Positions 15,375-23,543 of a stretch of 64,000 bases of DNA are shown here, one piece after another. The position numbers and the translations under genes are program-made. Source of the stretch: JANXYW01 sp031400455 (lineage in GTDB: Bacteria; Chloroflexota; Dehalococcoidia; DSTF01; JACRBR01); assembly GCA_031400455.1 (NCBI GenBank), contig JANNPX010000046.1, positions 1 through 64,000 of the forward strand. The letters are read 5' to 3'. The first letter of the stretch is position 1. Every line of letters begins with the position of its first letter. The notes beneath the pieces were generated by a model. That model did not search any database. It was not told where the DNA came from and saw only the letters and a list, made by a program, of their open reading frames with translations.

Positions 15375-16127
15375 CTACCGCGCCAGCAGGTCCGCGACCG
15401 TGCCGAACGCGTATCCCTCCGCCCGCAGCCCGCTGATAATCGCCGGCAGCGCCTCCGCATCCTGCGATCCGCCCCCGGCGTGAAGCGCGAAGATCGCACC
15501 CGGCGCGGCGGCTGCGATCACGCGCTCGGCGAGCGCACTTGGCGTCGCCCGACCCGCAGCGCCCGTATCGAACGTCCACATCACGATCGTGCCGTAGCCG
15601 GCGTCCGCCGCATCGCCCTGCACGCTCGCGTCGATGTCGCCGTACGGCGGGCGGAAGTATGGCCGCGTGCTGCGCTGGCTCAGGTGGTACACCGTCACTT
15701 CGGTGCGCGATAGCTCGAGCGCGCGCTGCTCCGCCGTCAGCGGCGGCGCCCCGGTCGACGCCCCGGTGAACGACTCGCTGTGATACGTCGCGTTGATCAC
15801 GTCGTGGCCCGCCGACGTGATCGCCAGCAGCAGATCGCGATGCTCCTCCGCCCACCGCCCGTGCACCGCAAACGTCGCGCGCACGCCCTCGCGGCGCAGC
15901 ACGGCCAGGATCTCCGCCACGTGTCCGGCGCCCGCGTCCGTATCGAACGTCAGCGCCACCATGCGGAGCGCCGGATCGCCACGCGTGACGATGGACGCCG
16001 GTACGGCGGTCGCTGTCGGCGCTCGGGCAGTGCCCTGCGGCGACGGCGCCGTGGCGGACGATGCGCACGACCCGGCCGTGACTGCGAGCGCGACGAGCAG
16101 CAGGATCGTGGCGAAACGAGCGAGCAT
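15375..16127 (-). CDS. NodB-type polysaccharide deacetylase lipoprotein, divergent metal site
   Basis: A 250-residue lipoprotein with a signal peptide and lipobox (AGSC, C21), a short Thr/Pro linker, then a NodB fold from about residue 55. Motif 1 is TFDTD (60-64) and motif 3 RPPYGD (159-164); a C-terminal LHAGGG (215-220) matches motif 5. Motif 2, normally H-[ST]-x-x-H with the two zinc histidines, reads NATYHSESF here, so both histidines are displaced or lost. The enzyme may use another metal arrangement or be inactive. The usual substrate is peptidoglycan or another N-acetylated glycan. No operon partner; it faces the tRNA-Thr gene. Confidence 0.85.
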   Translation of the reverse strand: MLARFATILLLVALAVTAGSCASSATAPSPQGTARAPTATAVPASIVTRGDPALRMVALTFDTDAGAGHVAEILAVLRREGVRATFAVHGRWAEEHRDLLLAITSAGHDVINATYHSESFTGASTGAPPLTAEQRALELSRTEVTVYHLSQRSTRPYFRPPYGDIDASVQGDAADAGYGTIVMWTFDTGAAGRATPSALAERVIAAAAPGAIFALHAGGGSQDAEALPAIISGLRAEGYAFGTVADLLAR

Positions 16128-16180
16128 GATGCTTCAGGCTACGGCATCGCCGCCCGCCGGACGTGCGGCGGGAACGCAAA

Positions 16181-16204
16181 GACGCACGCCCACGGGCGTG
16201 CGTC
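16181..16204 (-). terminator. Terminator hairpin downstream of tRNA-Thr
   Basis: A perfect inverted repeat (GACGCACGCCC, two-base loop, complement) lies 12 bp past the tRNA 3' end. On the minus strand TTTGCG follows, a short U-run, consistent with a rho-independent terminator. Confidence 0.65.
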
Positions 16205-16215
16205 TGATGTTGTGC

Positions 16216-16290
16216 TGGGGCCGGCGAGGGGATTCGAACCCTTGACCTGCTGTTTACGAAACAGCTGCTCTACCACTGAGCTACGCCGGC
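16216..16290 (-). tRNA. tRNA-Thr (CGT anticodon)
   Basis: A cloverleaf reads from 16290: acceptor GCCGGCG, D arm with GCTC/GAGC, anticodon stem GCTGT/ACAGC around the loop TTCGTAA (anticodon CGT), T arm with GGTTCGAATCC, then CGCCGGC, a C discriminator and an encoded CCA. A TATACT -10 lies at 16322-16327 and a small hairpin follows it in the 5' leader. The 180 bp upstream to the beta-helix gene otherwise show nothing. Confidence 0.95.
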
Positions 16291-16470
16291 GCGAAAGCGC
16301 CTCGCGTTGCGAGGCGGTGCCAGTATAGCGAATGGCGGCTCCATTGGAGAACGCGGGTTCACCCTGATTCGGGGCCGGACGGCGAAGACGCGCACACCGT
16401 CCTCAATGCCCTCTAGCGCGTGCTGCCGCGACCCTCAAGCGTCGCGTTAGCGGACGGTGCGGGATGACGC

Positions 16471-17490
16471 TTACCTGAAGTTCGCGTGCGGGTTCGCGCC
16501 CGCATCGTCGATCGTCAGGACGTCGAGCACCGGTCCGAGGGGACCGGCCAGCACCTGGCCGTAGTCGTCTCCGTTGTTCGCCGCGTAGTTGCCGGTGGTC
16601 AGCGCGCTGCCGGCGACGGCGAAACCGTAGTCGTTGATCGCCGCGAGATTGTTGACGATTCGGTTGAACGACCCCGTCGCGTTGACGCCCGCGCCCAGCA
16701 CAAGCTGTCCATTGATTAACAGGGTGTTCTGCTCGACCACGGAGGCTGAGGACACCTGCACGCCGTCGCCTCCGCTGTTCGACACGGTGTTGCCGCGGAC
16801 GATGCTACCCTGGCCAGCCTGGATGCCGTCGCCGGCGTTGTTGACCACGGAGCAGTCGGTGATCGTGGCGTTGCTCGGCGCGCGGATACCGTCGTCCTGG
16901 TTGTCGCTGATGATGCACCGCTCGATCACGGCGTTCCGACTGGTGGAGATACCAGTGAGCCCGTTGTTAGTGGCCGTGACGTCATGGATGATCGCCCGGT
17001 CGCCCGTCCGCATCCCGTGCTGGAAGTTGTAGGACAGGTGGAGGTCGTAGAAGGTGGAGCCGATGGATCCGAGTGGGCTCGAGAACAAGATGCCAGATCC
17101 ATGCCAGCTGGAGATCGTTCCGTTGCGGATCGTGATACCCGAAGCGCCTGTAACCTCGACGCCGTCGTCGTCGGCCGAGCCGCCTTCGAATGGCCCCGTC
17201 AGTTGGAAGCCCTTCAGATCCAGCGTCACGTTATTTGATTCAATAGTGATGCCGTTGCTCCCAATGATGCCATCCAGGTTGCGGGTCAAGTAGTAGTAGC
17301 CGGGGGTGCTGATCGTGAACGGCAGCGACGAGATCGGCGTGCCCGGTTCGAGCACGCCGACCGTTGCGGAGGGCGCTCCGGGCGGATCGAGCGGCCCTCC
17401 ATAGGCGCGCGAGGCGAACATCGCGACCATGCCGATGAGTACAAGCAGCAGCAGCCCGGTGTTGATGCGATTCCAGGGGATGGATGTCAT
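16471..17490 (-). CDS. Secreted right-handed beta-helix repeat protein
   Basis: A 339-residue exported protein. The N-terminus is a signal peptide/anchor (NTGLLLLVLIGMVAMFASRA, residues 10-29). From about 60 to 320 it consists of parallel beta-helix repeats of 21-24 residues, each with short valine/isoleucine strands and a buried Asn ladder (NGITIESNNVTLDLKGF, SGITIRNGTIS, GDGIQAGQGSIVRGN). This resembles the NosD/CASH domain (PbH1 repeats). Such proteins bind or cleave carbohydrates; no catalytic motif can be picked out. The ATG at 17490 follows GAGGTG. It stands alone. Confidence 0.85.
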   Translation of the reverse strand: MTSIPWNRINTGLLLLVLIGMVAMFASRAYGGPLDPPGAPSATVGVLEPGTPISSLPFTISTPGYYYLTRNLDGIIGSNGITIESNNVTLDLKGFQLTGPFEGGSADDDGVEVTGASGITIRNGTISSWHGSGILFSSPLGSIGSTFYDLHLSYNFQHGMRTGDRAIIHDVTATNNGLTGISTSRNAVIERCIISDNQDDGIRAPSNATITDCSVVNNAGDGIQAGQGSIVRGNTVSNSGGDGVQVSSASVVEQNTLLINGQLVLGAGVNATGSFNRIVNNLAAINDYGFAVAGSALTTGNYAANNGDDYGQVLAGPLGPVLDVLTIDDAGANPHANFR

Positions 17491-17608
17491 GGCGGCACCT
17501 CGTCGATGCGGTGCCGAGGCCCGCGCCGCCGCATCCGTGAGGTCACGGTAGGTCACCGGGCGCCAGCTCGTCAACGCCGGATGGTGCCGAACTTGACAGG
17601 CCAGGCCC

Positions 17609-18127
17609 TCACGGCGCGGCGCGCACCATCACCACGCCGAGGAAGATGACCGCCACACCGCCGGCACGGAGCAGCGTCGTCGGGTGGGCTTCGGCGCCGA
17701 ACGCGCCGAAGTGATCGTAGACCGCCGAGCCGAAGAGCGTCCCCGCGGTCGCCGCGCCGAGGAAGAGCGCCACCCCGATGCGCGGCGCCGCGAACCCCAC
17801 GCTCAGCAGGTACGCCGTCGCGAACAGCCCGCAGACGGCGAGGTACGGCGACAGGCCGCGCATCGAGATCACGAGCGCGACTGCGCAGAGCGCGACGACC
17901 AGGGCGAACGGCCAGCTGCTATCGAGCGGCGCCGGCAGATTCGGCGAGTCGCCGCGGAACGAGCGGACGACGAGAACGATCGCGAGCCCGCCGATCGTGC
18001 CGACGATCGAGATCCACGTCGCCTCGTACGCACCGCGTTCGCGGCCCATCGCGCCCAGCATCGCGAGCTGAGTAGCGGCACCAAGGCCGACGGCGATCGA
18101 CAAGAGCACGTAAGCGTTGTGTGACAT
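17609..18127 (-). CDS. DMT-family (YdcZ/DUF606) transporter
   Basis: A 172-residue, very hydrophobic protein with about five membrane helices separated by short loops. The sequence fits the YdcZ/DUF606 branch of the drug/metabolite transporter superfamily: an N-terminal Asn/Ala-rich helix, the segment GRERGAYEATWISIVGT between helices 1 and 2, and a C-terminal Ala/Gly/Val-rich helix pair. These proteins often work as pairs; no second member is seen here. Substrate is unknown. It is followed downstream by the beta-helix gene and preceded by a short-chain dehydrogenase, with about 95 bp between. Confidence 0.8.
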   Translation of the reverse strand: MSHNAYVLLSIAVGLGAATQLAMLGAMGRERGAYEATWISIVGTIGGLAIVLVVRSFRGDSPNLPAPLDSSWPFALVVALCAVALVISMRGLSPYLAVCGLFATAYLLSVGFAAPRIGVALFLGAATAGTLFGSAVYDHFGAFGAEAHPTTLLRAGGVAVIFLGVVMVRAAP

Positions 18128-18223
18128 CGTGACCTCTGGCCCATGGCGAACGTGCCTGCGCCAACCGGTGCTGGCACGACGCGCACTGTAGCACGGAGTC
18201 GCTGTTACCGAGGGGGCATTCGC

Positions 18224-19183
18224 TCAGCCGAGCGGGAACCGCTCGCCGACTAACTCTTCGCTGCGCGCCCACAGCGCGTCAGCCCGTGCCGGGTCGATAG
18301 CGTAGCGGCGCACGCCGGCGTCCGCGGGCTCGTTCCCGATGGATTCGGCGACGTGGCAGTCTTCGCAATAACGCCCGCCAACCGCATCCGCGTCCGCGAC
18401 GATTGCGGCCCAGATCGACGTCGCCGCGCCCTGTGGGATCGACTTGAACGTGAACGCAGATGCGGGCCTGCGCGCCGTGAGCGCCGCCATCGCTTCCGGT
18501 GTCAGGTGGCGTCCAAGCTCGGTGCGGATGCCGCCCGGATGGACGGCGCAGGCGCGCACACCCCGATCGCGCAACCGCTTGTCGAGCGCGACAGCGAACA
18601 GCACATTGGCCGTCTTCGCGCGCCCATATGCGACCCACGGATCGTACTGCGTGCGGGCAAAGCCTGGGTCGTCGAGATCGACGTCGGAGAAGTGGTGCCC
18701 GCGCGATGACAGGTTGACGATGCGGGCCGGCGCTCCCTTCAACAGTAGAGGCGCCAGGCGATTCACGAACACGAAGTGGCCGAGGTGGTTCGTGCCGAAC
18801 TGCGTCTCGAAGCCGTCGGCCGTCGTGCCCTGCGGGCAAGCCATGACGCCGGCGTTCGCGATGAGCACGTTCAGCGGCTTGCCCTCGGCGACGAGCCGGT
18901 CTGCGCACGCGCGCACGCTCGCCAGCGACGCCAGATCCAGTTCGCAGAGTTCCACACTCGCGCTCGGCGTCGCACCGGCCCGCACGACCTCGGCGGCAAG
19001 TTCGCCCTTCACCATGTCGCGCACGGCCATCACCACGTCCGCACCGTGCGCCGCGAGCGCCCGCGCCGTTTCGGCGCCCAGCCCGGCGGACGCACCCGTG
19101 ATCAGCACGCGCCGCCCGGACAGATCGCTGCCCGCTAGCAGCTCATCAGTCGTCGTCTCGAATCCGTACGAGTTCTCAGTCAT
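18224..19183 (-). CDS. Short-chain dehydrogenase/reductase (retinol-dehydrogenase-like)
   Basis: A 319-residue Rossmann-fold SDR. The cofactor loop is GASAGLGAE (30-38), the structural motif NAGVM is at 110-114, and the catalytic set is S159/S160 (NLSS), Y186 and K190 (VAYGRAKTANV). R57 after the second strand favours NADP(H). The long C-terminal extension (HLTPEAMAAL..., a proline- and charge-rich end) is typical of WW-domain oxidoreductase/retinol dehydrogenase-like SDRs. No substrate can be assigned. The cyclase and DUF4097 genes lie just upstream on the same strand (59 bp gap), possibly in the same transcription unit. Confidence 0.9.
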   Translation of the reverse strand: MTENSYGFETTTDELLAGSDLSGRRVLITGASAGLGAETARALAAHGADVVMAVRDMVKGELAAEVVRAGATPSASVELCELDLASLASVRACADRLVAEGKPLNVLIANAGVMACPQGTTADGFETQFGTNHLGHFVFVNRLAPLLLKGAPARIVNLSSRGHHFSDVDLDDPGFARTQYDPWVAYGRAKTANVLFAVALDKRLRDRGVRACAVHPGGIRTELGRHLTPEAMAALTARRPASAFTFKSIPQGAATSIWAAIVADADAVGGRYCEDCHVAESIGNEPADAGVRRYAIDPARADALWARSEELVGERFPLG

Positions 19184-19242
19184 ATAGGGGTCCTATTCTT
19201 CGGCTCTCTGGCCCAATGCCCGCGTCTGCCTGTCCGCGAACG

Positions 19243-19785
19243 CTACGCCGCGCCGCGTCGTTCGGCGCGGAAGAGGTTGATCGGCATGGGGATGCCCTTC
19301 ATCACGACGGGCCCCAGGCGCTTGAAATCGACATCGGGCAGGCCGCCGTCGGCGCCGCGCACCGACGCCTCCGACGCCAGCACCTCGCCGGAGTCGGCAA
19401 CGCCGACAATTCGCGCCGCTACGTTCACGTCGTGGCCGATGAAATCGTCGCCCATCCGCGACTGTTGGCCCGAGTGCAGTCCAATGCGGACCCACAGCGG
19501 CGTGTCGCTCTCCCACGCCGCCACTTCGAACCGTTCCTGCAACCGCAGTCCCGTCTCGATCGCCGCGCACGGATCGCCGAACCAGATCATCAGCCCATCG
19601 CCAAGCTGTTTGACGATGCGCGCGCCGTCGTGCAACTCCTCCTCGACGATGCGCTCTTGCAGTGAGAGCAGCTCGATCGCCTCGTCGTCGCCGCGCAGCG
19701 CCGTGAATTCGGTGAACCCGACGATGTCCGTGAACATGATCGTGCCGCGCACGACGCGGGACTTCGTCTGGACAGTCGCCATCAT
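19243..19785 (-). CDS. Stand-alone class III adenylate/guanylate cyclase
   Basis: A 180-residue cyclase catalytic domain with almost nothing else. Metal aspartates are D20 (MFTDIVGF) and D63 (QLGDGLMI), and the N-x-x-x-R pair is N121/R125 (VNVAARI). All catalytic elements are present, so the homodimer should make cAMP or cGMP. The first ATG (19785) overlaps the TGA of the DUF4097 gene, so the two are translationally coupled; a second in-frame ATG follows directly. The close pairing with DUF4097 suggests that protein regulates or is modified with the cyclase. Confidence 0.9.
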   Translation of the reverse strand: MMATVQTKSRVVRGTIMFTDIVGFTEFTALRGDDEAIELLSLQERIVEEELHDGARIVKQLGDGLMIWFGDPCAAIETGLRLQERFEVAAWESDTPLWVRIGLHSGQQSRMGDDFIGHDVNVAARIVGVADSGEVLASEASVRGADGGLPDVDFKRLGPVVMKGIPMPINLFRAERRGAA

Positions 19786-20495
19786 GACGGGACCAGTTCG
19801 ATCGATCCGGAAATGCTCATCGCCTGTAGCCGGCAGTCGTTCCCGGCGGGGAACGGATTGCGCACCTTCCCCGATAGTGTCTTGAACCGGGTCTCCAGTG
19901 CCGTGCCCTCCGGCAACTCCAACTGCACCTTGCCCGACACCGTCCTCACAGCGATCTCGTCTTCGCATCCGCACGACGCCTTGATGGAGCCGCTCACGCT
20001 GCGCGCTTTCAGCCGGCCGGTGACGCGCTCGATCGTGATCGATCCGGACATCGTGCCCACCGATGCGGCGCCCACGGCGCCCGCCTTGATGCTGCCGCTC
20101 ATGGAGTTCATCCGGCAGCGGCCGCTGCACGCGCCGAGCGTGATGTTCCCGGTGCCGTTCCGCAGGTCCGCCTCCTCAGCGCGGTCGACCTCGATGCCGC
20201 CGCTCATGGTGGTAATGGAGACGATACCGAACTCACCGATGAGCTTGACGGTGCCCGACTGCGTGCCCGCGACGATATCGATGCCAACGGGGCAGCGCAC
20301 GGAAAGCGACTTCGAGCCGCCGTGGCCCGACCGCACTTCCAGCGCCGCGCCGCCGTCGATCATGCCCGCGTCGAAGCGGTCGCCTTCGACCGCGACGTCC
20401 TCGCGCGGCTCGGCAACGACGGTGATGCTGCCCGACCGCGCGTGCAGCCTCAACGTCACCGCAACGGGCAGGTCGAAGTGCTGGGTGTCCGCCAT
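19782..20495 (-). CDS. DUF4097-family beta-repeat protein, coupled to a cyclase
   Basis: A 237-residue protein composed of DUF4097-type beta-solenoid repeats with recurring SG(S/K) turns (LHARSGSITVV, TMSGGIEVDR, SMSGSIKAGAV, TVSGKVQLELP, SISGSIELVPS). There is no signal peptide or membrane helix. It is a paralogue of the gene at 14227-15126 in repeat design but the two differ in length and detail. The overlapping ATGA junction with the following cyclase implies equimolar synthesis. It may be a regulatory or scaffolding partner; that is inference from gene order. Confidence 0.85.
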   Translation of the reverse strand: MADTQHFDLPVAVTLRLHARSGSITVVAEPREDVAVEGDRFDAGMIDGGAALEVRSGHGGSKSLSVRCPVGIDIVAGTQSGTVKLIGEFGIVSITTMSGGIEVDRAEEADLRNGTGNITLGACSGRCRMNSMSGSIKAGAVGAASVGTMSGSITIERVTGRLKARSVSGSIKASCGCEDEIAVRTVSGKVQLELPEGTALETRFKTLSGKVRNPFPAGNDCRLQAMSISGSIELVPS

Positions 20496-20581
20496 CGATC
20501 CTCCGGTGCCGTGATTGTGGCTCGATCCCGCCGGAGTCTCAAGCGCCCCCGACTGCGGATTCCGCAGCGCGACCCGCCGGA

Positions 20582-20659
20582 ACCACAGATTTCACCGATT
20601 TCACAGACGGGTTTGACCTAGCACGATCCGAGTGGCACAGCCGTCCCCGGCTGTGAGTG
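20582..20659. repeat. Two repeat elements in the lysS-side intergenic region
   Basis: 20582-20606 is an inverted copy of the CAGATTTC-type repeat seen at 35455 and 36760. 20631-20659 is identical over 29 bp to 5936-5964 (core AGCCGTCCCCGGCT). The element ends just next to the stop codon of the neighbouring gene. Confidence 0.7.
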
Positions 20660-20660
20660 G

Positions 20661-21116
20661 CTACCCACGCAACTCCGCTGCGTGTTCGAGATCGTGCGCA
20701 TTGAGGCCGGCGAGCGCGTCGCGGAGCGGTCCGCCGTCGGCGAGCTTCGTGCGGGCGTCAAGGTGTTCCGGCGCCAGGCGCGACAGCAGCGCGAGCACGC
20801 GGCCGCGCACCTGCGCCATCTCGAGCACGATCTCATCGACCGGGGCGCCCGAGAGCCGATCGACATTCCGCTGGTTCGCCGCGTCAGCGTCGATGGCCGC
20901 CGCGGCGACTCCATCGATCACGGCTTGCAGCTCCGCGATGCGGACGCCGTAGCCCGTCGCCATGTGCACGAGCAGTTGGCGGTTCGTCCAGTCGCCGCAC
21001 GCGCTGGGCGCATCGAGTTTGTGCAGATCGAACGCGTGTGCAATCGCGACGAAGTCGTCCGTGACAGCTTGCCACTCGCGCATCGCCTGCTGTACTTCGG
21101 GTGGTGCGCCGGTCAT
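20661..21116 (-). CDS. DinB/MDMPI-superfamily protein
   Basis: A 151-residue four-helix-bundle protein of the DinB / mycothiol-dependent maleylpyruvate isomerase N-terminal type. The pattern is W-x-x-V...F at the N-terminus, then C-G-D-W-T-N-R-x-L-L-V-H-M-A-T (41-54) with H51, and a C-terminal helix with N-A-H-D-L-E-H (139-145), giving H141 and H145. These three histidines are the usual DinB metal ligands. Family members use thiol cofactors (mycothiol or bacillithiol) or bind metals. It is 8 bp from the lysS stop on the same strand, so it is probably in the lysS operon. Confidence 0.8.
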   Translation of the reverse strand: MTGAPPEVQQAMREWQAVTDDFVAIAHAFDLHKLDAPSACGDWTNRQLLVHMATGYGVRIAELQAVIDGVAAAAIDADAANQRNVDRLSGAPVDEIVLEMAQVRGRVLALLSRLAPEHLDARTKLADGGPLRDALAGLNAHDLEHAAELRG

Positions 21117-21123
21117 CGCCGCT

Positions 21124-22614
21124 TCACTCCTTCTTGCGGAGCTGCGGGAACAGGATCACTTCGCGGATCGACGTCTGCCCCGTCAGCAGCATTACGAGGC
21201 GGTCGATGCCCATGCCGAATCCGCCCGTCGGCGGCATGCCGTGCTCCAGCGCGACGAGAAAGTCTTCGTCCAGCGTCTCTACTTCTTCGAGACCAGCGGC
21301 CGCAAGTCTCCGTTGCGTTTCGAAGCGCTCGCGCTGGTCGATCGGGTCGTTCAGCTCCGAGTACGCGTTGCCCAGCTCGAATCCCGCGCAGTACACCTCG
21401 AAGCGCTCGACGATGCCGGGTGCGCCCGGCTTGCTCTTCGCCAGTGGCGAGATCTCGATCGGGTAGTCGAGCAGGAACGTCGGCTGGATGAGCTTCGGCT
21501 CGACGTAGTGCGAGACGGCCTCGTCCAGCAGCTTGCTCCACGACCAGCCGGGGTCGATGTCGCTCAGCTTGCGGCGCTGCAGCTCGGCGAGCAGCGTCTC
21601 GCGCGTGCGGAACTCCTCGAAATCGATGCCGCCGTGTTCGATCAGCGCGTCGCGCATCGTGATGCGGGCCCACGGCGGCGCCAACTCGAGCGTGTGTTCG
21701 CCGAACTGCACGGTCGTGCCGCCGCTGACGTCGTGCGCGGTGCCGGACACCATGTCCTCAACCATCCGCGCGACATCGTTGTAGTCCGCGTAGGCCTCGT
21801 ACGTCTCGATCATCGTGAACTCGGGGTTGTACTTCCACGACACGCCCTCGTTGCGGAAGATGCGGCTCATCTCAAACACGCGGTCGAATCCGCCGATGAT
21901 CAGCCGCTTCAGGTGCAGCTCCAGCGAGATGCGAAGAAACAGATCCTGGTCGAGCGCGCGCCCGTGCGTGGCGAACGGCGTCGCCGCCGCCGCGCCCGCT
22001 TCGAGCTGCAGCACCGGAGTCTCGACTTCCATGAACCCGCGCACGTCGAGATAGCGCCGAATCGACGCGACGATGGCCGAGCGCTTGCGGAAGATCTCAC
22101 GCACCTCTTCGTTGGCCATCAGGTCCAGGTAGCGCTGGCGGTAGCGAATCTCGACATCTTCGACGCCGTGCCACTTCTCCGGAGGCGGGCGCAGCGCCTT
22201 CGTCAGCACGTCGTACGATCGCGCTTCGACCGTGACCTCCTGCGTCCGGGTACGGAATAGCGGTCCGCTCACCGCCAGAAAATCGCCGAGGTCGAGTTCG
22301 GCGAGGCCGGCGTACGCCTCCTCGCCGATGATGTCCTTCTTGATGTAGCACTGGATCCGGTCCGTCCCGTCGCGCACGTCGAGGAACGACGCCTTGCCCA
22401 TGTCGCGCAGCGCCGTGATCCGGCCCGCCACGCAGACCGTCGGAGCGTCGCCGCGCGCCGCCTCGTCAGTGGACTCCCACTCTTCGAACGCCGTCTTCGC
22501 GTCCGCGGCAGCATGCGTGCGCGATGTGCGTGCGGGATAGGGATCGATGCCCCGCGCGCGCAGACGCGCAAGCTTCTCGTGGCGCTGTTGGATCAGTTCA
22601 TCTTCGCCGGGCAT
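21124..22614 (-). CDS. lysS: Lysyl-tRNA synthetase, class II
   Basis: Charges tRNA-Lys with lysine. The protein is 496 residues, normal for bacterial LysRS. An N-terminal OB-fold anticodon-binding domain occupies about residues 60-170, followed by the class II catalytic core with motif 1 (FMEVETPVLQ), motif 2 (FEMSRIFRNEGVSWKYNPEF) and motif 3 (GFGMGIDRLVMLLTGQ). Motif 2 has the less common VSWKYN after FRNEG. The ATG at 22614 follows weak signals. The DinB gene follows 8 bp downstream. It is not near tRNA-Lys. Confidence 0.97.
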   Translation of the reverse strand: MPGEDELIQQRHEKLARLRARGIDPYPARTSRTHAAADAKTAFEEWESTDEAARGDAPTVCVAGRITALRDMGKASFLDVRDGTDRIQCYIKKDIIGEEAYAGLAELDLGDFLAVSGPLFRTRTQEVTVEARSYDVLTKALRPPPEKWHGVEDVEIRYRQRYLDLMANEEVREIFRKRSAIVASIRRYLDVRGFMEVETPVLQLEAGAAAATPFATHGRALDQDLFLRISLELHLKRLIIGGFDRVFEMSRIFRNEGVSWKYNPEFTMIETYEAYADYNDVARMVEDMVSGTAHDVSGGTTVQFGEHTLELAPPWARITMRDALIEHGGIDFEEFRTRETLLAELQRRKLSDIDPGWSWSKLLDEAVSHYVEPKLIQPTFLLDYPIEISPLAKSKPGAPGIVERFEVYCAGFELGNAYSELNDPIDQRERFETQRRLAAAGLEEVETLDEDFLVALEHGMPPTGGFGMGIDRLVMLLTGQTSIREVILFPQLRKKE

Positions 22615-22716
22615 GGGGGAATCGTATAGGACATGGAAGCAGGAGACGAGACGCGCGCCCTAGTACAGCTCTGCGTTTTCTGCGTCTCTGCGATGAAAAT
22701 GAGCCAGCGGCGGGTG

Positions 22717-23190
22717 CTACCCGACCTTCATGATCTTCATGGTCATGATGCCGCGGGGCGCGCTGACCTGAACTTCGTCGTGCAGCTTCTTCCCCATCAG
22801 GGCGCGGCCGACGGGCGACTCGTTGCTGATCTTCCCCTCGCGGGGCTCAGCTTCGGCCGGGCCGACGATGGTGTACTCGTGCGACTTGCCGTCGCCGCTC
22901 TTCACCTTTACCTGGCTTCCCAGCGTGACCAGCTTCGACTTGTGCGCCCCCGCCTCATCGATGATCGAGGCGTTAGTGATCAGGTTCTGGAGCTGCGCGA
23001 TCCTGCCCTCGACCATCGCCTGCTCGTTCTTCGCGTCCTCGTACTCGGCGTTGTTCTGGGTGCTGGAGAGCTCCTTCGCCTGGTGGATCTTCTCTGCCAC
23101 CTCGCGGCGCCGGACCGTCTCCATATAGACGAGCTCTTTCTCGATCTTCTTGAGCCCGGCTTTGGTGATCGGCTGAGACCTGTCGATCAT
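22717..23190 (-). CDS. greA: Transcription cleavage factor GreA-like protein with altered tip
   Basis: A 157-residue Gre factor: an N-terminal coiled-coil hairpin (1-75) that enters the RNA polymerase secondary channel and a C-terminal globular domain (85-157, SNESPVGRALMGKKLHDEV). The residues at the hairpin tip that position catalytic magnesium, Asp41 and Glu44 in E. coli GreA (GDLKENAEY), are replaced: here the tip reads ELSSTQNNAEY (40-50), with Ser and Asn at those places and a two-residue insertion before it. It should bind polymerase but may not stimulate cleavage. The closest start has weak RBS. Confidence 0.93.
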   Translation of the reverse strand: MIDRSQPITKAGLKKIEKELVYMETVRRREVAEKIHQAKELSSTQNNAEYEDAKNEQAMVEGRIAQLQNLITNASIIDEAGAHKSKLVTLGSQVKVKSGDGKSHEYTIVGPAEAEPREGKISNESPVGRALMGKKLHDEVQVSAPRGIMTMKIMKVG

Positions 23191-23543
23191 GGCATTACCC
23201 TCGTCTGGGTTGTGGGCGGCGTATGGATCGCGTGCTGACGGTGAATAGAAGTACGGAGGCGAACTGCCCCTGTCGCGGACGCCGCGAGTATACCCGCGCG
23301 ATCCGCGCCTGTAAAGGTGTGCGGGCGCTCTGCCACCGGCTTGTCATGCGCCGTTAACATCGTCGGCCATCGAAGCTGGCTGAAGGGCCCCACCGGCCCG
23401 CATCCACCCGCCATGGGGTGCTCCGGGATGGCGGGCGGTTGATCTCCAACCCGGCGGTAGCCACACTTGCGCGGTAGCCGCATGGACCGGCAGGCCACCC
23501 AGATGCGCCGAAACTTGACGGAGGTACGGGCCGCAGCGCTCTC
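23191..23543 (+). other. 353-bp intergenic region with a strong hairpin; leader candidate
   Basis: The greA gene is transcribed away to the left and the GH18-like gene to the right. A strong hairpin (CCCGCCAT, about 13-nt loop, ATGGCGGG) lies near 23408-23440, and CGGTAGCC occurs twice shortly after it. GGAGG at 23519-23524 lies about 20 bp before the GTG start. The conserved cores of the cyclic di-GMP, cyclic di-AMP and cobalamin riboswitches are not visible. Nothing else is identified. Confidence 0.35.

Noticed and set aside
23344..23543. Cyclic di-GMP, cyclic di-AMP or cobalamin riboswitch
   Set aside because: None of the conserved core sequences is seen; only a strong hairpin and a repeated CGGTAGCC remain.
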